Source: Chryseobacterium cheonjiense (GTDB lineage Bacteria > Bacteroidota > Bacteroidia > Flavobacteriales > Weeksellaceae). Taken from it: a stretch of DNA of 64,000 bases. Positions 27,230-35,433 of this stretch are shown one piece after another. The stretch's first letter is position 1. Each line of letters opens with the position of its first letter. Location: NCBI RefSeq assembly GCF_012927265.1, contig NZ_JABBGF010000004.1, positions 62,001 through 126,000 of the forward strand, given 5' to 3'. Below the pieces are notes generated by a model. That model did no database searches. It was not told the DNA's origin and saw nothing but the letters and a program-made list of their open reading frames with translations. Both the position numbers and the translations under genes were made by a program.

Positions 27230-27396
27230 TGTGGACAAAACAGTCCGATGCCCAGTTTGGGTGCAAACAGGACTGTTCTTTAGATTTGGTGCCTCTTCTT
27301 GGGAAACTAGCGGTAGGTGCAATGATGATTGCAGCCGGCAGTGGTATGACTTTAAGCTGCTGGACGATGTTGATTGTTGGTTTAGGGAAGGCATAA
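27229..27396 (+). CDS. Possible small membrane protein (55 residues)
   Basis: An open frame beginning at an ATG that overlaps the stop of the preceding DUF1569 remnant. After a Cys-containing hydrophilic start (MWTKQSDAQFGCKQDC) it is strongly hydrophobic (LLGKLAVGAMMIAAGSGMTLSCWTMLIVGLGKA), enough for one or two TM helices. It ends 21 bp before the helicase-like gene, so it could be the first gene of that operon. There is no family match, and it may be chance. Confidence 0.3.
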   Translation: MWTKQSDAQFGCKQDCSLDLVPLLGKLAVGAMMIAAGSGMTLSCWTMLIVGLGKA

Positions 27397-27417
27397 ACAA
27401 AAAAAAATAAGATAACT

Positions 27418-28629
27418 ATGCCAGAATTCAGATTTTCATTACCTGCCATAACTGCGCTATATAACGATCAGCAACTGGCTTACAATCCAAGACACTCTGT
27501 GTTGGTAACGGGAGGACCGGGCAGCGGTAAGACAGTTGTTACCATTTTTAGGTTTTTAAGGGCTATCGGTGAGGAGCAGGAGATTATGCTTTTTACCTTT
27601 AACCGGACACTGATCTATACGATAAGAGGAATGTTAAAAGCAAGTGCCGAGGAACTTTTTGGTGAGCTTAATGAAGATCAGATTGATGATATTGTCAAAA
27701 ATAGGCTGTCAACATTTTATCAGTGGCATAAGGACAACGTCGCTTATTTCAATGAAGATGAAGACAGCGATGTTATGGGTGAGAATTTTCGGAGGTATAT
27801 CCGAAAAAAACGTAGTCAGCAAAAGTTTGATGAACTATTTTATGATGAGGGTCAGGATCTTCCGGGCAATGTTTACAATAATACTTTTGACCTGTCAGAA
27901 GTAGTAACGGTAGGAGCTGACAGGGCGCAGAATTATAGAGAATTTTATCCACCTGACGAGGTAGAAGACATCATTCTGGACAACCTGCGAAAGCAGTTTA
28001 GAGCTGACCAGCAATATCTTGGCGGAAACTACAGAAATACGAGACAGATATTTGATCTGGCGAAGAATTTTGTACCAGATGATCTCCGTGTTCAGGATAT
28101 AGATTCTTCGGAACTGTCACCTGGTAACCGACCTGAGATCAGAATCGGACTTTCCCATGGGAAGCAGATGGATTTAATTATAGAAATTATTGAAAATAAT
28201 CCAAACAGTAACATCGGAATCTTAGTTCACTTCGGAAACGAAGTGGAGACCATAAAAAATGAACTAATATCCAATGGGTACAGATGTGATGAAGACGCCC
28301 CGGTAGAAAAGTCCTTTTCGTATTATTATAACGAGATGAGTGCTGCGGATGAGGAAGTTTTAAAGCGAAAATTCCGGACACCTTTCATAACGACCTATGA
28401 ATCATGTAAAGGTCTAGAATTTGATATCGTGATCATGGCTTTATTTGAGCTTTCCAACAAAGCAATGATAACTAAGAACAGAAGCGACAGATTTTATGCC
28501 ACAAGAAGTCATTATTATGTTGCGGTGACAAGGGCCAGAAATGATATTTTCATTTTATGCAACAGAAAGCCAGATGTACTGGATTTTTATAATGAAAATG
28601 CCCAGCAGGATATCCTGGAGGGTTTATAG
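27418..28629 (+). CDS. Superfamily 1 helicase-like ATPase (403 residues)
   Basis: A compact UvrD-type P-loop ATPase. Walker A is VTGGPGSGKTVVT (GGPGSGKT at 32-39) and motif II is FYDEGQDLP (143-147). GADRAQNYREFYPP resembles motif III, TTYESCKGLEFDIVIM is motif V, and YYVAVTRARNDIFIL is motif VI. At 403 residues it is much shorter than a full UvrD and lacks room for the 1B and 2B subdomains, so it may be an ATPase or RNA/DNA remodeller more than a processive helicase. It is first of a tight operon: the next gene starts 24 bp downstream, followed by a 1-bp overlap and a 2-bp gap. Confidence 0.82.
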   Translation: MPEFRFSLPAITALYNDQQLAYNPRHSVLVTGGPGSGKTVVTIFRFLRAIGEEQEIMLFTFNRTLIYTIRGMLKASAEELFGELNEDQIDDIVKNRLSTFYQWHKDNVAYFNEDEDSDVMGENFRRYIRKKRSQQKFDELFYDEGQDLPGNVYNNTFDLSEVVTVGADRAQNYREFYPPDEVEDIILDNLRKQFRADQQYLGGNYRNTRQIFDLAKNFVPDDLRVQDIDSSELSPGNRPEIRIGLSHGKQMDLIIEIIENNPNSNIGILVHFGNEVETIKNELISNGYRCDEDAPVEKSFSYYYNEMSAADEEVLKRKFRTPFITTYESCKGLEFDIVIMALFELSNKAMITKNRSDRFYATRSHYYVAVTRARNDIFILCNRKPDVLDFYNENAQQDILEGL

Positions 28630-28653
28630 TAATTCAAAAAAGGAAGATTAAAA

Positions 28654-30783
28654 ATGGCTAAAGGAAATAGAAGAAATAAACCCGTTGATAAGAAAGATAC
28701 AAAAAAGCCGCAAGATAGCAGAAGCTTTTGGGAGAGGGCTATTTCGCCTAAAGATAAAGAAAACAAGAAGGCTTCAGATATAGAAGAAAGAAATGTCGAT
28801 AGCGGGGAGCAGGTTGCTGGTCAGGCACAAATAGACCACGATATAACGACGGTAAGAGATGAAAAAAAGATATCCGTGGAATCTGAACAAGAGACGTTAG
28901 ATAATGTTGGCAGGCCCATCATGCTGCAAGAAACGAATCACGGGCCCGAGAATGATGTAGATGACTCCGCTAGGGACTCCAAGACTGACAATGGTCAGGA
29001 TGAGCAAAGTCAGAATTCTGAGCTCTTGACTATGCAGCAACAAACTGAAACCAAGGAGAACAAAGATGGATTATCAGATAGTGGGACTATGGAAGTTCGA
29101 AAGGAATTTTTACAAGGAAGTATTTCTTTTGATGTCGATCGAAATGATAAAGCAGATTATGGGCCTACTGATAAGAGATCAAAAACTGACCGAAATAACG
29201 TGGAAATGGACAAAATCAATTTTGATCTATCAAAACCTGTTTATGTGGAGATCCATAAAGGTAATATATTTCATTATTACACTTCGGGACTACTAATGCC
29301 TTCCAGTTATGTAAAGAACCGGGCGTTTACCGATATTCAGACTGTAAACGGAAACTTTCTTGTTCTGTCCAACAGTTCATCACATTCCTCAAGCGATCAT
29401 ATTCTACTGGAGATAGATGTATTACAGATAGAAAATCAGGATATTACGGTCTTTGATAATTTTGCGCTTTTGGCTGTACCATTGCCAGTTACCAGAATAA
29501 AAAAAATAATTGTTCAGAGCAATGATCTAAAAAGTGCTATTCTCAATGATTCGCTTCTGTTCAATGGAGGATTCATTCCTGAGGACATAATAATTGTCAG
29601 GGAGGTCGTTATCAGGCAGCAGTTCAACTTTAAAAGTTTAGAAAAAAAGGGAAGTGAAGATTATCAGTCAAAAATTGATAAATACGACCGAATTCTTGGC
29701 CTTTTGGCTTTTTTACGCAATTATGATCTTTTAACCGTTGATAAGAGCAAAGTATTTAGGAGTCTTTCTCAACATTTTTTCTATGCTATGCAGGTTCTGG
29801 ATGAAGGATTCGGAGTTGAAATTGTACAGAAAAATACTATTTCGGAATTTTATAGTTACCTGTTCAATGAAAATTGTCCACCTGACAAATCGCTCTTGAA
29901 ATGGCTTTTTGCAAGGGTTCAGATAGAGGAAAATTTTACCGATGCAGATACTTTGGACTTTGGGAAGATCCTGAAAGCCTCTGGCGAGGATTCGCCAGCT
30001 GTTAAACGTGTTCTTTCACTACTTGTGAGTAACGTTGAACGGAAAAAGGCGCTAAAGGAAGTTGAAGAGTCCAAGCAAAAATCGGCATTGCCGCTGTACG
30101 TATTTGCTTTCCTGAGAAATTACGGAAATCTTAACGGAATAGAGGTTGCCAGAAGGGATATCGCATCCGTTTATTCACGTTCATTCGGTGAATATGCATT
30201 TGCGGTTCTTGGATATTTTTATGGTTATAAAAATTTAAGAAACAGTGAGGAGCGACTTAGTTCCTCTAACCTTGCTTTATCCATGGTCAAAGGGAAACAG
30301 CCGATCAAATTCCAGCTGTCCACCCGTTTTGATTATGTGGTTATTGAACTAGTCTACCGTTTTGTATTTGAAAGTCTGGTCGGTATTACAGCTGAGACTA
30401 TCAGGATTAGGGAGGATATTGAGGATGAAAAGGTAGGAAAGAAAATACCGGGCGAAAATTTCCCTGTTTTTGAAAAACTTCTTTACGGTAAACTTTACAG
30501 TAGTATATCGTTCGTTGATCCTTTTGAAAAGTTTATCGAACAGATTTCGTTTCTTCCACAGGAGATTCCGTTTTCATCAACATTTGGAACGTTCTGCCAT
30601 AAAGCAAAAATAAAGATTCTACCGGTGAGCATAACTGAGCTTGGGGATGCCGCTTACTTCCTAGACCGTGTTTTTTTCGCCAAGAAGGATCTTTTACGTT
30701 ACCTGTACGACAACAGGGACAAAATTGACATGGAGGAAATGCAGCTGAGAATTCAACTTGAAAAAAAAATAGTCAGTAGATAA
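28654..30783 (+). CDS. Uncharacterised 709-residue protein of the helicase operon
   Basis: No family recognised. Residues 1-185 are very rich in K, E, D, Q, N and S (MAKGNRRNKPVDKKDTKKPQ... to DKRSKTDRNN) and look disordered. Residues about 190-310 look beta-rich (PVYVEIHKGNIFHYYTSGLLMPSSYV ... NGNFLVLSNSSS ... ILLEIDVLQI). The rest is mostly helical, with repeated FLRNY phrases (LLAFLRNYDLL, FAFLRNYGNL) that suggest two related helical repeats. No catalytic motif is evident. An adaptor or substrate-binding role within the operon is a guess from composition. Its stop overlaps the next start by one base (TAATG), which implies translational coupling. Confidence 0.75.
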   Translation: MAKGNRRNKPVDKKDTKKPQDSRSFWERAISPKDKENKKASDIEERNVDSGEQVAGQAQIDHDITTVRDEKKISVESEQETLDNVGRPIMLQETNHGPENDVDDSARDSKTDNGQDEQSQNSELLTMQQQTETKENKDGLSDSGTMEVRKEFLQGSISFDVDRNDKADYGPTDKRSKTDRNNVEMDKINFDLSKPVYVEIHKGNIFHYYTSGLLMPSSYVKNRAFTDIQTVNGNFLVLSNSSSHSSSDHILLEIDVLQIENQDITVFDNFALLAVPLPVTRIKKIIVQSNDLKSAILNDSLLFNGGFIPEDIIIVREVVIRQQFNFKSLEKKGSEDYQSKIDKYDRILGLLAFLRNYDLLTVDKSKVFRSLSQHFFYAMQVLDEGFGVEIVQKNTISEFYSYLFNENCPPDKSLLKWLFARVQIEENFTDADTLDFGKILKASGEDSPAVKRVLSLLVSNVERKKALKEVEESKQKSALPLYVFAFLRNYGNLNGIEVARRDIASVYSRSFGEYAFAVLGYFYGYKNLRNSEERLSSSNLALSMVKGKQPIKFQLSTRFDYVVIELVYRFVFESLVGITAETIRIREDIEDEKVGKKIPGENFPVFEKLLYGKLYSSISFVDPFEKFIEQISFLPQEIPFSSTFGTFCHKAKIKILPVSITELGDAAYFLDRVFFAKKDLLRYLYDNRDKIDMEEMQLRIQLEKKIVSR

Positions 30784-32243
30784 TGATTTTGCAGGATTTT
30801 CAAGATACAATTCTTCAGCTGAACGCACAGGAGATCATCGGGCACATCTCCATAAACAGAGCTAGTCTGAAGCTGATGTTCATCAACCTTGATGTCAATA
30901 GGGGAAATACGGATCTTGCAAATCAGATTCTGGTACTTTTAAGTACCATGCAGCTTGATGATCAGACCGAAGGATCCGAGGAAATACAGTTTTTATTCAA
31001 AGAACTGGGTTTTTATTTCAAGAGAGCAAATATACTTGCCTCGGTAATGAACTGTTCGAACCATATTGGTGAAAACATCTTTAAGAATAGACTCAGGGCA
31101 TGGATGCACCATAGGCAGTATAGAGATGCGGAATCGCATTGTAGGCTTTTTGGGAAGTATCTTGAAAAACTATCATCGGCGATAACTGATGGGGTGGAGG
31201 ATTACGAAAATGACGTACTACGTGATCTATACACCTATCACGTGCAGACTGCTGCTCTACTTGAGGGAAAAGGCAAAATAGCTGCACTACATACCTTCGA
31301 AGAACTCTTTGAAGATCCTGATTTGCTTCAACAGTATCCTATACTTGAGATCTACCAACAGAACCGCCAGCAGTTTACCGCAGAGATAGCGATCGAAGAT
31401 GAAGTTAAAAAAATTTATGAGCCTTCTATTTTCACAGAAGCGCTGTTTAACAATAAGTTTCTTGATTATCTCCGTAACCATCCCAGAACGGAATGGCATG
31501 AGATTTTGCTGGGCTATGACCAGTATACCGTCAGGAAAAAGATCATTAATTTTGGGCAGGCACATTTTGATGATTTATATGGCCATCTGACCAGTAATGA
31601 TATTGTTAAACTTTACTGTTATTTTAATATGCGCAAACATTACTACTCCTCCTTGTATTTGTTTGAGCGTTTCAACCATATAGCTCGATTTCATGGGACA
31701 AACGGCAGGATTAAGTTTATTGATGTAGGCTGTGGTCCGGCTACTTCGGGCATAGCATTGGTAGACCATCTCTATTCGGATAGTGGTGAACTTGTTTCTT
31801 TTGACTATTTTGGTGTCGATTATTATGGGTCGATGCGTGAGGAGGCTGAATACATGATGCAGAACAGCGCATATAACGATCAGGGTACGACGTTTTATCT
31901 TGCCGATCTTGCAGAACTGGGCTATGAGCTGCTAGACAACGCAAATAGCATTTATATAAATACCTGTTACCTGTTTGCAAGCGACAGTCTTAATGAGAAT
32001 AAACTAGCAGAGGATGTGATGCACATTAGAAAATCTAAGCCTGATGTACCCTGTTACCTTCTGTTCCAGAACAGCACGGACCCTGCTAAAAATGTGAAAT
32101 ATAACAATTTTAAACGACTGCTGAGATATGTGGAGCCTCCCATATTTTCGACTACTGCAAGGGTCAGTTACAATAACAGAAGGAGCAGCATGTTTGGTCC
32201 GACACACGAGGATGTATACTTTGAAATTTTAGAATTAACTTAA
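30783..32243 (+). CDS. Methyltransferase-like protein with helical N-terminal domain
   Basis: A 486-residue protein. The first 300 residues are helical with no family match. The C-terminal 180 residues start with a class I SAM-binding motif, IKFIDVGCGPATSGIAL (DVGCGPA at 314-320). FDYFGVDYYGSMRE follows at the position of the motif II acidic residue (D346), then FYLADLAEL and a strand YINTCYLFASDSL where motif IV would be. The catalytic motif is not a DNA-methylase NPPY/DPPY, so an RNA, protein or small-molecule target is as likely. Gene order places it between the 709-residue protein (1-bp overlap) and the AlkB-like gene (2-bp gap). Confidence 0.75.
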   Translation: MILQDFQDTILQLNAQEIIGHISINRASLKLMFINLDVNRGNTDLANQILVLLSTMQLDDQTEGSEEIQFLFKELGFYFKRANILASVMNCSNHIGENIFKNRLRAWMHHRQYRDAESHCRLFGKYLEKLSSAITDGVEDYENDVLRDLYTYHVQTAALLEGKGKIAALHTFEELFEDPDLLQQYPILEIYQQNRQQFTAEIAIEDEVKKIYEPSIFTEALFNNKFLDYLRNHPRTEWHEILLGYDQYTVRKKIINFGQAHFDDLYGHLTSNDIVKLYCYFNMRKHYYSSLYLFERFNHIARFHGTNGRIKFIDVGCGPATSGIALVDHLYSDSGELVSFDYFGVDYYGSMREEAEYMMQNSAYNDQGTTFYLADLAELGYELLDNANSIYINTCYLFASDSLNENKLAEDVMHIRKSKPDVPCYLLFQNSTDPAKNVKYNNFKRLLRYVEPPIFSTTARVSYNNRRSSMFGPTHEDVYFEILELT

Positions 32244-32245
32244 AA

Positions 32246-32872
32246 ATGTACGATTTATTTAATCCACTACCGGATGATATGGACAAAATCCCATCAATAA
32301 ATGAAGGGATAGATTTAAGTGTAATCAGAGGACTTGGATATATTCCCAATTTTATCACAGGTGCAGAGGAAAAAAATCTTTTGGAGTCCATTAACAGGGA
32401 GCCATGGCTGAATGATTTAAAAAGACGTGTTCAGCACTATGGTTATAAATACGATTATCGTGCGCGCTCGTTGAATTATTCCATGTATCTTGGAGATCTC
32501 CCGGCATGGGTAGATCCTGTTGTTCATAAAATGCGGCGCAGAAATTTGATTGATCAGAATTTTGATCAGTTAATTGTTAATGAATATCTCCCAGGACAGG
32601 GTATTGCCGGGCACGTTGACTGTCAGCCATGTTTTGGAGAGACTATCTTTGCACTCAGTCTAGGGTCAACATGCCTAATGGATTTCATCAATATTGAAAG
32701 TAAAAATATAGTTTCACTTCTTTTGGAGCCTAGAAGCCTGTTGATTATGTCTGAGGAAGCCCGTTACAAATGGACACACGGTATCGCCGGGAGAAAGACT
32801 GACGTATATAAAGGACGTTCTTTTCCTAGGAAAAGCAGGGTTTCGCTGACTTTTAGGAAAGTTATTTTCTAA
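32246..32872 (+). CDS. AlkB-type 2-oxoglutarate/Fe(II) dioxygenase
   Basis: A 208-residue protein of the AlkB family, which oxidatively removes alkyl groups from nucleobases (1-methyladenine, 3-methylcytosine) or modifies RNA. The iron triad is H123-x-D125 in GHVDC and H178 in WTHGI. The 2-oxoglutarate ligands fit N112 and Y114 (NEYLPGQGI) and the two arginines in SRVSLTFR (R198, R204). YIPNFITGAEEKNLLESI is the usual N-terminal cap. It is the last gene of the helicase operon. Being next to a methyltransferase-like protein raises the idea of paired modification and demodification, which is inference. Confidence 0.9.
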   Translation: MYDLFNPLPDDMDKIPSINEGIDLSVIRGLGYIPNFITGAEEKNLLESINREPWLNDLKRRVQHYGYKYDYRARSLNYSMYLGDLPAWVDPVVHKMRRRNLIDQNFDQLIVNEYLPGQGIAGHVDCQPCFGETIFALSLGSTCLMDFINIESKNIVSLLLEPRSLLIMSEEARYKWTHGIAGRKTDVYKGRSFPRKSRVSLTFRKVIF

Positions 32873-33499
32873 ATTAGTTTTGGCTATTGCAGAGCTGTGG
32901 AAACCAAATTCAAAGAAACCGGATAAAAAAATAGCTACTAGATGCCTAATACATATTGTTTTTGGTCTAAATAATCAGTTCCGAATTAAAGGTGGTGATC
33001 AAACTAAAGTTTTCATTAAGGAATTAAGATTTAATTAGTCGAAATTGCCAATATAAATTGTGAGCTTCAAAATTTTATCATTTTGTAGATCATAGATTCC
33101 CTAAAAAACAATTCCTCAGGTATCTAGATCAGATTTACACATCACATTAACATTTAACGGGGACCTGATAAAAGCTGGATCGAATTCTTACTCAAAGACG
33201 GAAAACTGGTGAATGCCTTTGATTTTTTTAACATGGGATTGCACATTGACAGGTATAATACGCAACGTACATATGCACTTCAAAAATAAACGGATTATCG
33301 TTACTTAAAGTTAATACCTTTTATAGATGAAAGATGGTGTGCTGAGGCTAATCGGTGAATTTTCAATCAATTAAATATTTTTGATATTCAAAATTTGTTG
33401 ATAATAAAAATGGATAGCCGTAATACTTTATTTTTTGTTTTTAATATATTTGTTTAAGAACATCTTTTTTAATCTATTACTAATACTTTTTTTAGCCAT
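32873..33499. other. Intergenic stretch before the Wadjet-like operon
   Basis: No intact gene. Between about 33166 and 33288 one plus-strand frame reads DKSWIEFLLKDGKLVNAF..FNMGLHIDRYNTQRTYALQK and stops. This looks like the tail of a lost protein, but I cannot place it. The AT-rich 33360-33490 segment probably holds the jetA-like promoter. Confidence 0.45.
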
Positions 33500-34813
33500 T
33501 TGAGTGAAAATTTAAAACCTGATTTCAACTTTGTGCGGGTTCTCAGTGAGAACGAAACCTATAAACTTCTTTTTCCTTCAAAAGAGGTGGGAATGGCGAT
33601 TGTCATACTCTATGAGAGAATTGTCAATAAGGAATTTGATGACGACAAGTTCTCCGAAAAAGATATCCATACGGCATTTGAGGAAATTTATCAGACCAAT
33701 ATGCGGTATCCCAAAGAAGTGTACAGTGGTCATATTATGGATCTTCAGGAATATTTTTTGGATTATGACCAGGAAAAGCAAAAGTATTATTTTAAGGATT
33801 ATGCCAATAAATTCTGTTTGCATGCAAAGGATACGCTGAAGGGCGCATTTAACCCCACAAGAATCCAGCAGATATGTTCCCATCTGAGTTCAACACTCAA
33901 AAATTCGGATGATCCCAGATTCTGGCTCGAGGAAACGTTTAAAAAATTTGAACCGGACCTCAGGGAGCAGCTTGATTTTTTGGACCGTCAGATTGTGCTG
34001 TCCGTTGAGGATTTAAAAAATGAGACGAATTTTTCGGATCATAGTTTTATTGATGTACTTGTAGCCACACAGGAGCGGTTGTCACAATCGCAAGCACATG
34101 TGCAGGAGCTCCGTTCGGCGTATTCAGAAACCAATAATATCCGTGCTACCTTGGATAATATAGATTTTACCGATCCGGTAATCAATGATCTTATCTTGGA
34201 GGTTCATGCGTGCCTGAGATACATCAATGACAGGCTCAATTCACTCGACCGGAAATTAGACCGTATTCAACCCAAGGTCCGCAAATTATTTTCCACATTG
34301 AATAAGCCTTCATTTAGTTCAAAAGTAGAGAAATTTATAATCCATCTTCTGAATGAAAGTGTTTTGGAGAATAGGAATATTGTTTTTCCCGGAAACATTA
34401 AGCCACCGCAACTGCACATCGATACACCTGAATTTACTATTGTAAGCAGAGATAAGGAGCTGTTTCCACCAAAGCCTAAGGAAAGAAAAACATATGTTCA
34501 AAATGAGGAAATCATACAGGAGAATGTAGAAAGGGTCAAAAGGGAAATCCGGGAGATGGAAGTTATTGACAAGTGGGAGAAACTGATATTTGCGGAGCTT
34601 GAATTAAAAGGCGAGATCAGATTATCAGCCTATTTTTTTGAGATACTGAGAGATTCCCAGAGCAGCCAGATCGCGGTAACTGTTTTGTTCAACGTTATAA
34701 AGCAGGTATATGCTAGTGAGGGGAAATTTAAACTGTTAACAGAAAAAACTCTGCAGAGGGATTCTGAACATAAAAATATTGGATTATGGAAAATGTCAAT
34801 TATCAGGACATAA
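33500..34813 (+). CDS. Wadjet-like JetA (kleisin-type subunit)
   Basis: A 437-residue first gene of a four-gene SMC-like operon. The sequence is mostly helical, with a long coiled-coil-prone middle (residues about 165-280) and a C-terminal part with winged-helix character (KWEKLIFAELELKGEIRLSAYFFEILRDSQSSQIAVTVLFNVI). This is what a kleisin linking an SMC-type ATPase would look like. The assignment rests on gene order and on the unmistakable SMC-like and TOPRIM genes downstream, more than on a motif of its own. The start is a TTG (MSENLKPDF); no ATG fits before conserved-looking sequence. It overlaps jetB by 28 bp. Confidence 0.7.
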   Translation: MSENLKPDFNFVRVLSENETYKLLFPSKEVGMAIVILYERIVNKEFDDDKFSEKDIHTAFEEIYQTNMRYPKEVYSGHIMDLQEYFLDYDQEKQKYYFKDYANKFCLHAKDTLKGAFNPTRIQQICSHLSSTLKNSDDPRFWLEETFKKFEPDLREQLDFLDRQIVLSVEDLKNETNFSDHSFIDVLVATQERLSQSQAHVQELRSAYSETNNIRATLDNIDFTDPVINDLILEVHACLRYINDRLNSLDRKLDRIQPKVRKLFSTLNKPSFSSKVEKFIIHLLNESVLENRNIVFPGNIKPPQLHIDTPEFTIVSRDKELFPPKPKERKTYVQNEEIIQENVERVKREIREMEVIDKWEKLIFAELELKGEIRLSAYFFEILRDSQSSQIAVTVLFNVIKQVYASEGKFKLLTEKTLQRDSEHKNIGLWKMSIIRT

Positions 34814-35433
34814 TGCTCGATTTCCTCTATGATGAGGAAGCACGGGAAATTTTTGCCACAATTGATTATCAACTGAAGGATGGCGTGCATTTTCAGGATA
34901 GCGGGAGCCAGACCAGATATTTCGCCTATATACAGCGGAATATGAAAAGTCTCGTGAATTATTACCATAATTTTTTTGGTGTGCGCCTGAGTGAGGGGGG
35001 CGAGAGTCCGGATAATTACTTTTACTTGGATTTCTATGGAAATGACCGTGGGAAAATTTCCTCCAGGCACCGGAATATCCTTAAAAGTGAATATGTGATC
35101 ATCGGCTTTATACTTTATAAAATCGTATATATTGACAATGATTTATTGCTCGACTCTGTCCAGCGACTAAAGGAAAAGATCCGGATCGACTATGATGATT
35201 ATAAAAGGGGCATTTATTATCTGATCGCAAAATCAAAAAATATCGGTCCCGGCAATGTAAATGACGCGATGCTGGATTCCACGGTACAGTCAGCTCTGAT
35301 CGAGTTCAAAAAGATCGGATGGCTGATCTTGGAAGGCGATGAATTCACCGTGCTACCGGCATTTGATAGGTTGATAAAGATTTATGAGGAATACATTCTG
35401 GATATTGATAACACGTTAAATGAACTGAAATGA
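34786..35433 (+). CDS. Wadjet-like JetB (KITE-type winged-helix subunit)
   Basis: A 215-residue protein in the position and size range of JetB (DUF4194-like in type I systems). It appears to be built of helices and winged-helix-like segments (LLDSVQRLKEKIRIDYDDYKRGIYYLI; AALIEFKKIGWLILEGDEFTVLPAFDRLIKIYEEYI). The gene overlaps jetA by 28 bp and jetC by 4 bp (ATGA), so translational coupling is expected, as for the partner subunits of a condensin-like complex. There is no catalytic motif, consistent with an accessory subunit. Confidence 0.7.
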   Translation: MENVNYQDIMLDFLYDEEAREIFATIDYQLKDGVHFQDSGSQTRYFAYIQRNMKSLVNYYHNFFGVRLSEGGESPDNYFYLDFYGNDRGKISSRHRNILKSEYVIIGFILYKIVYIDNDLLLDSVQRLKEKIRIDYDDYKRGIYYLIAKSKNIGPGNVNDAMLDSTVQSALIEFKKIGWLILEGDEFTVLPAFDRLIKIYEEYILDIDNTLNELK

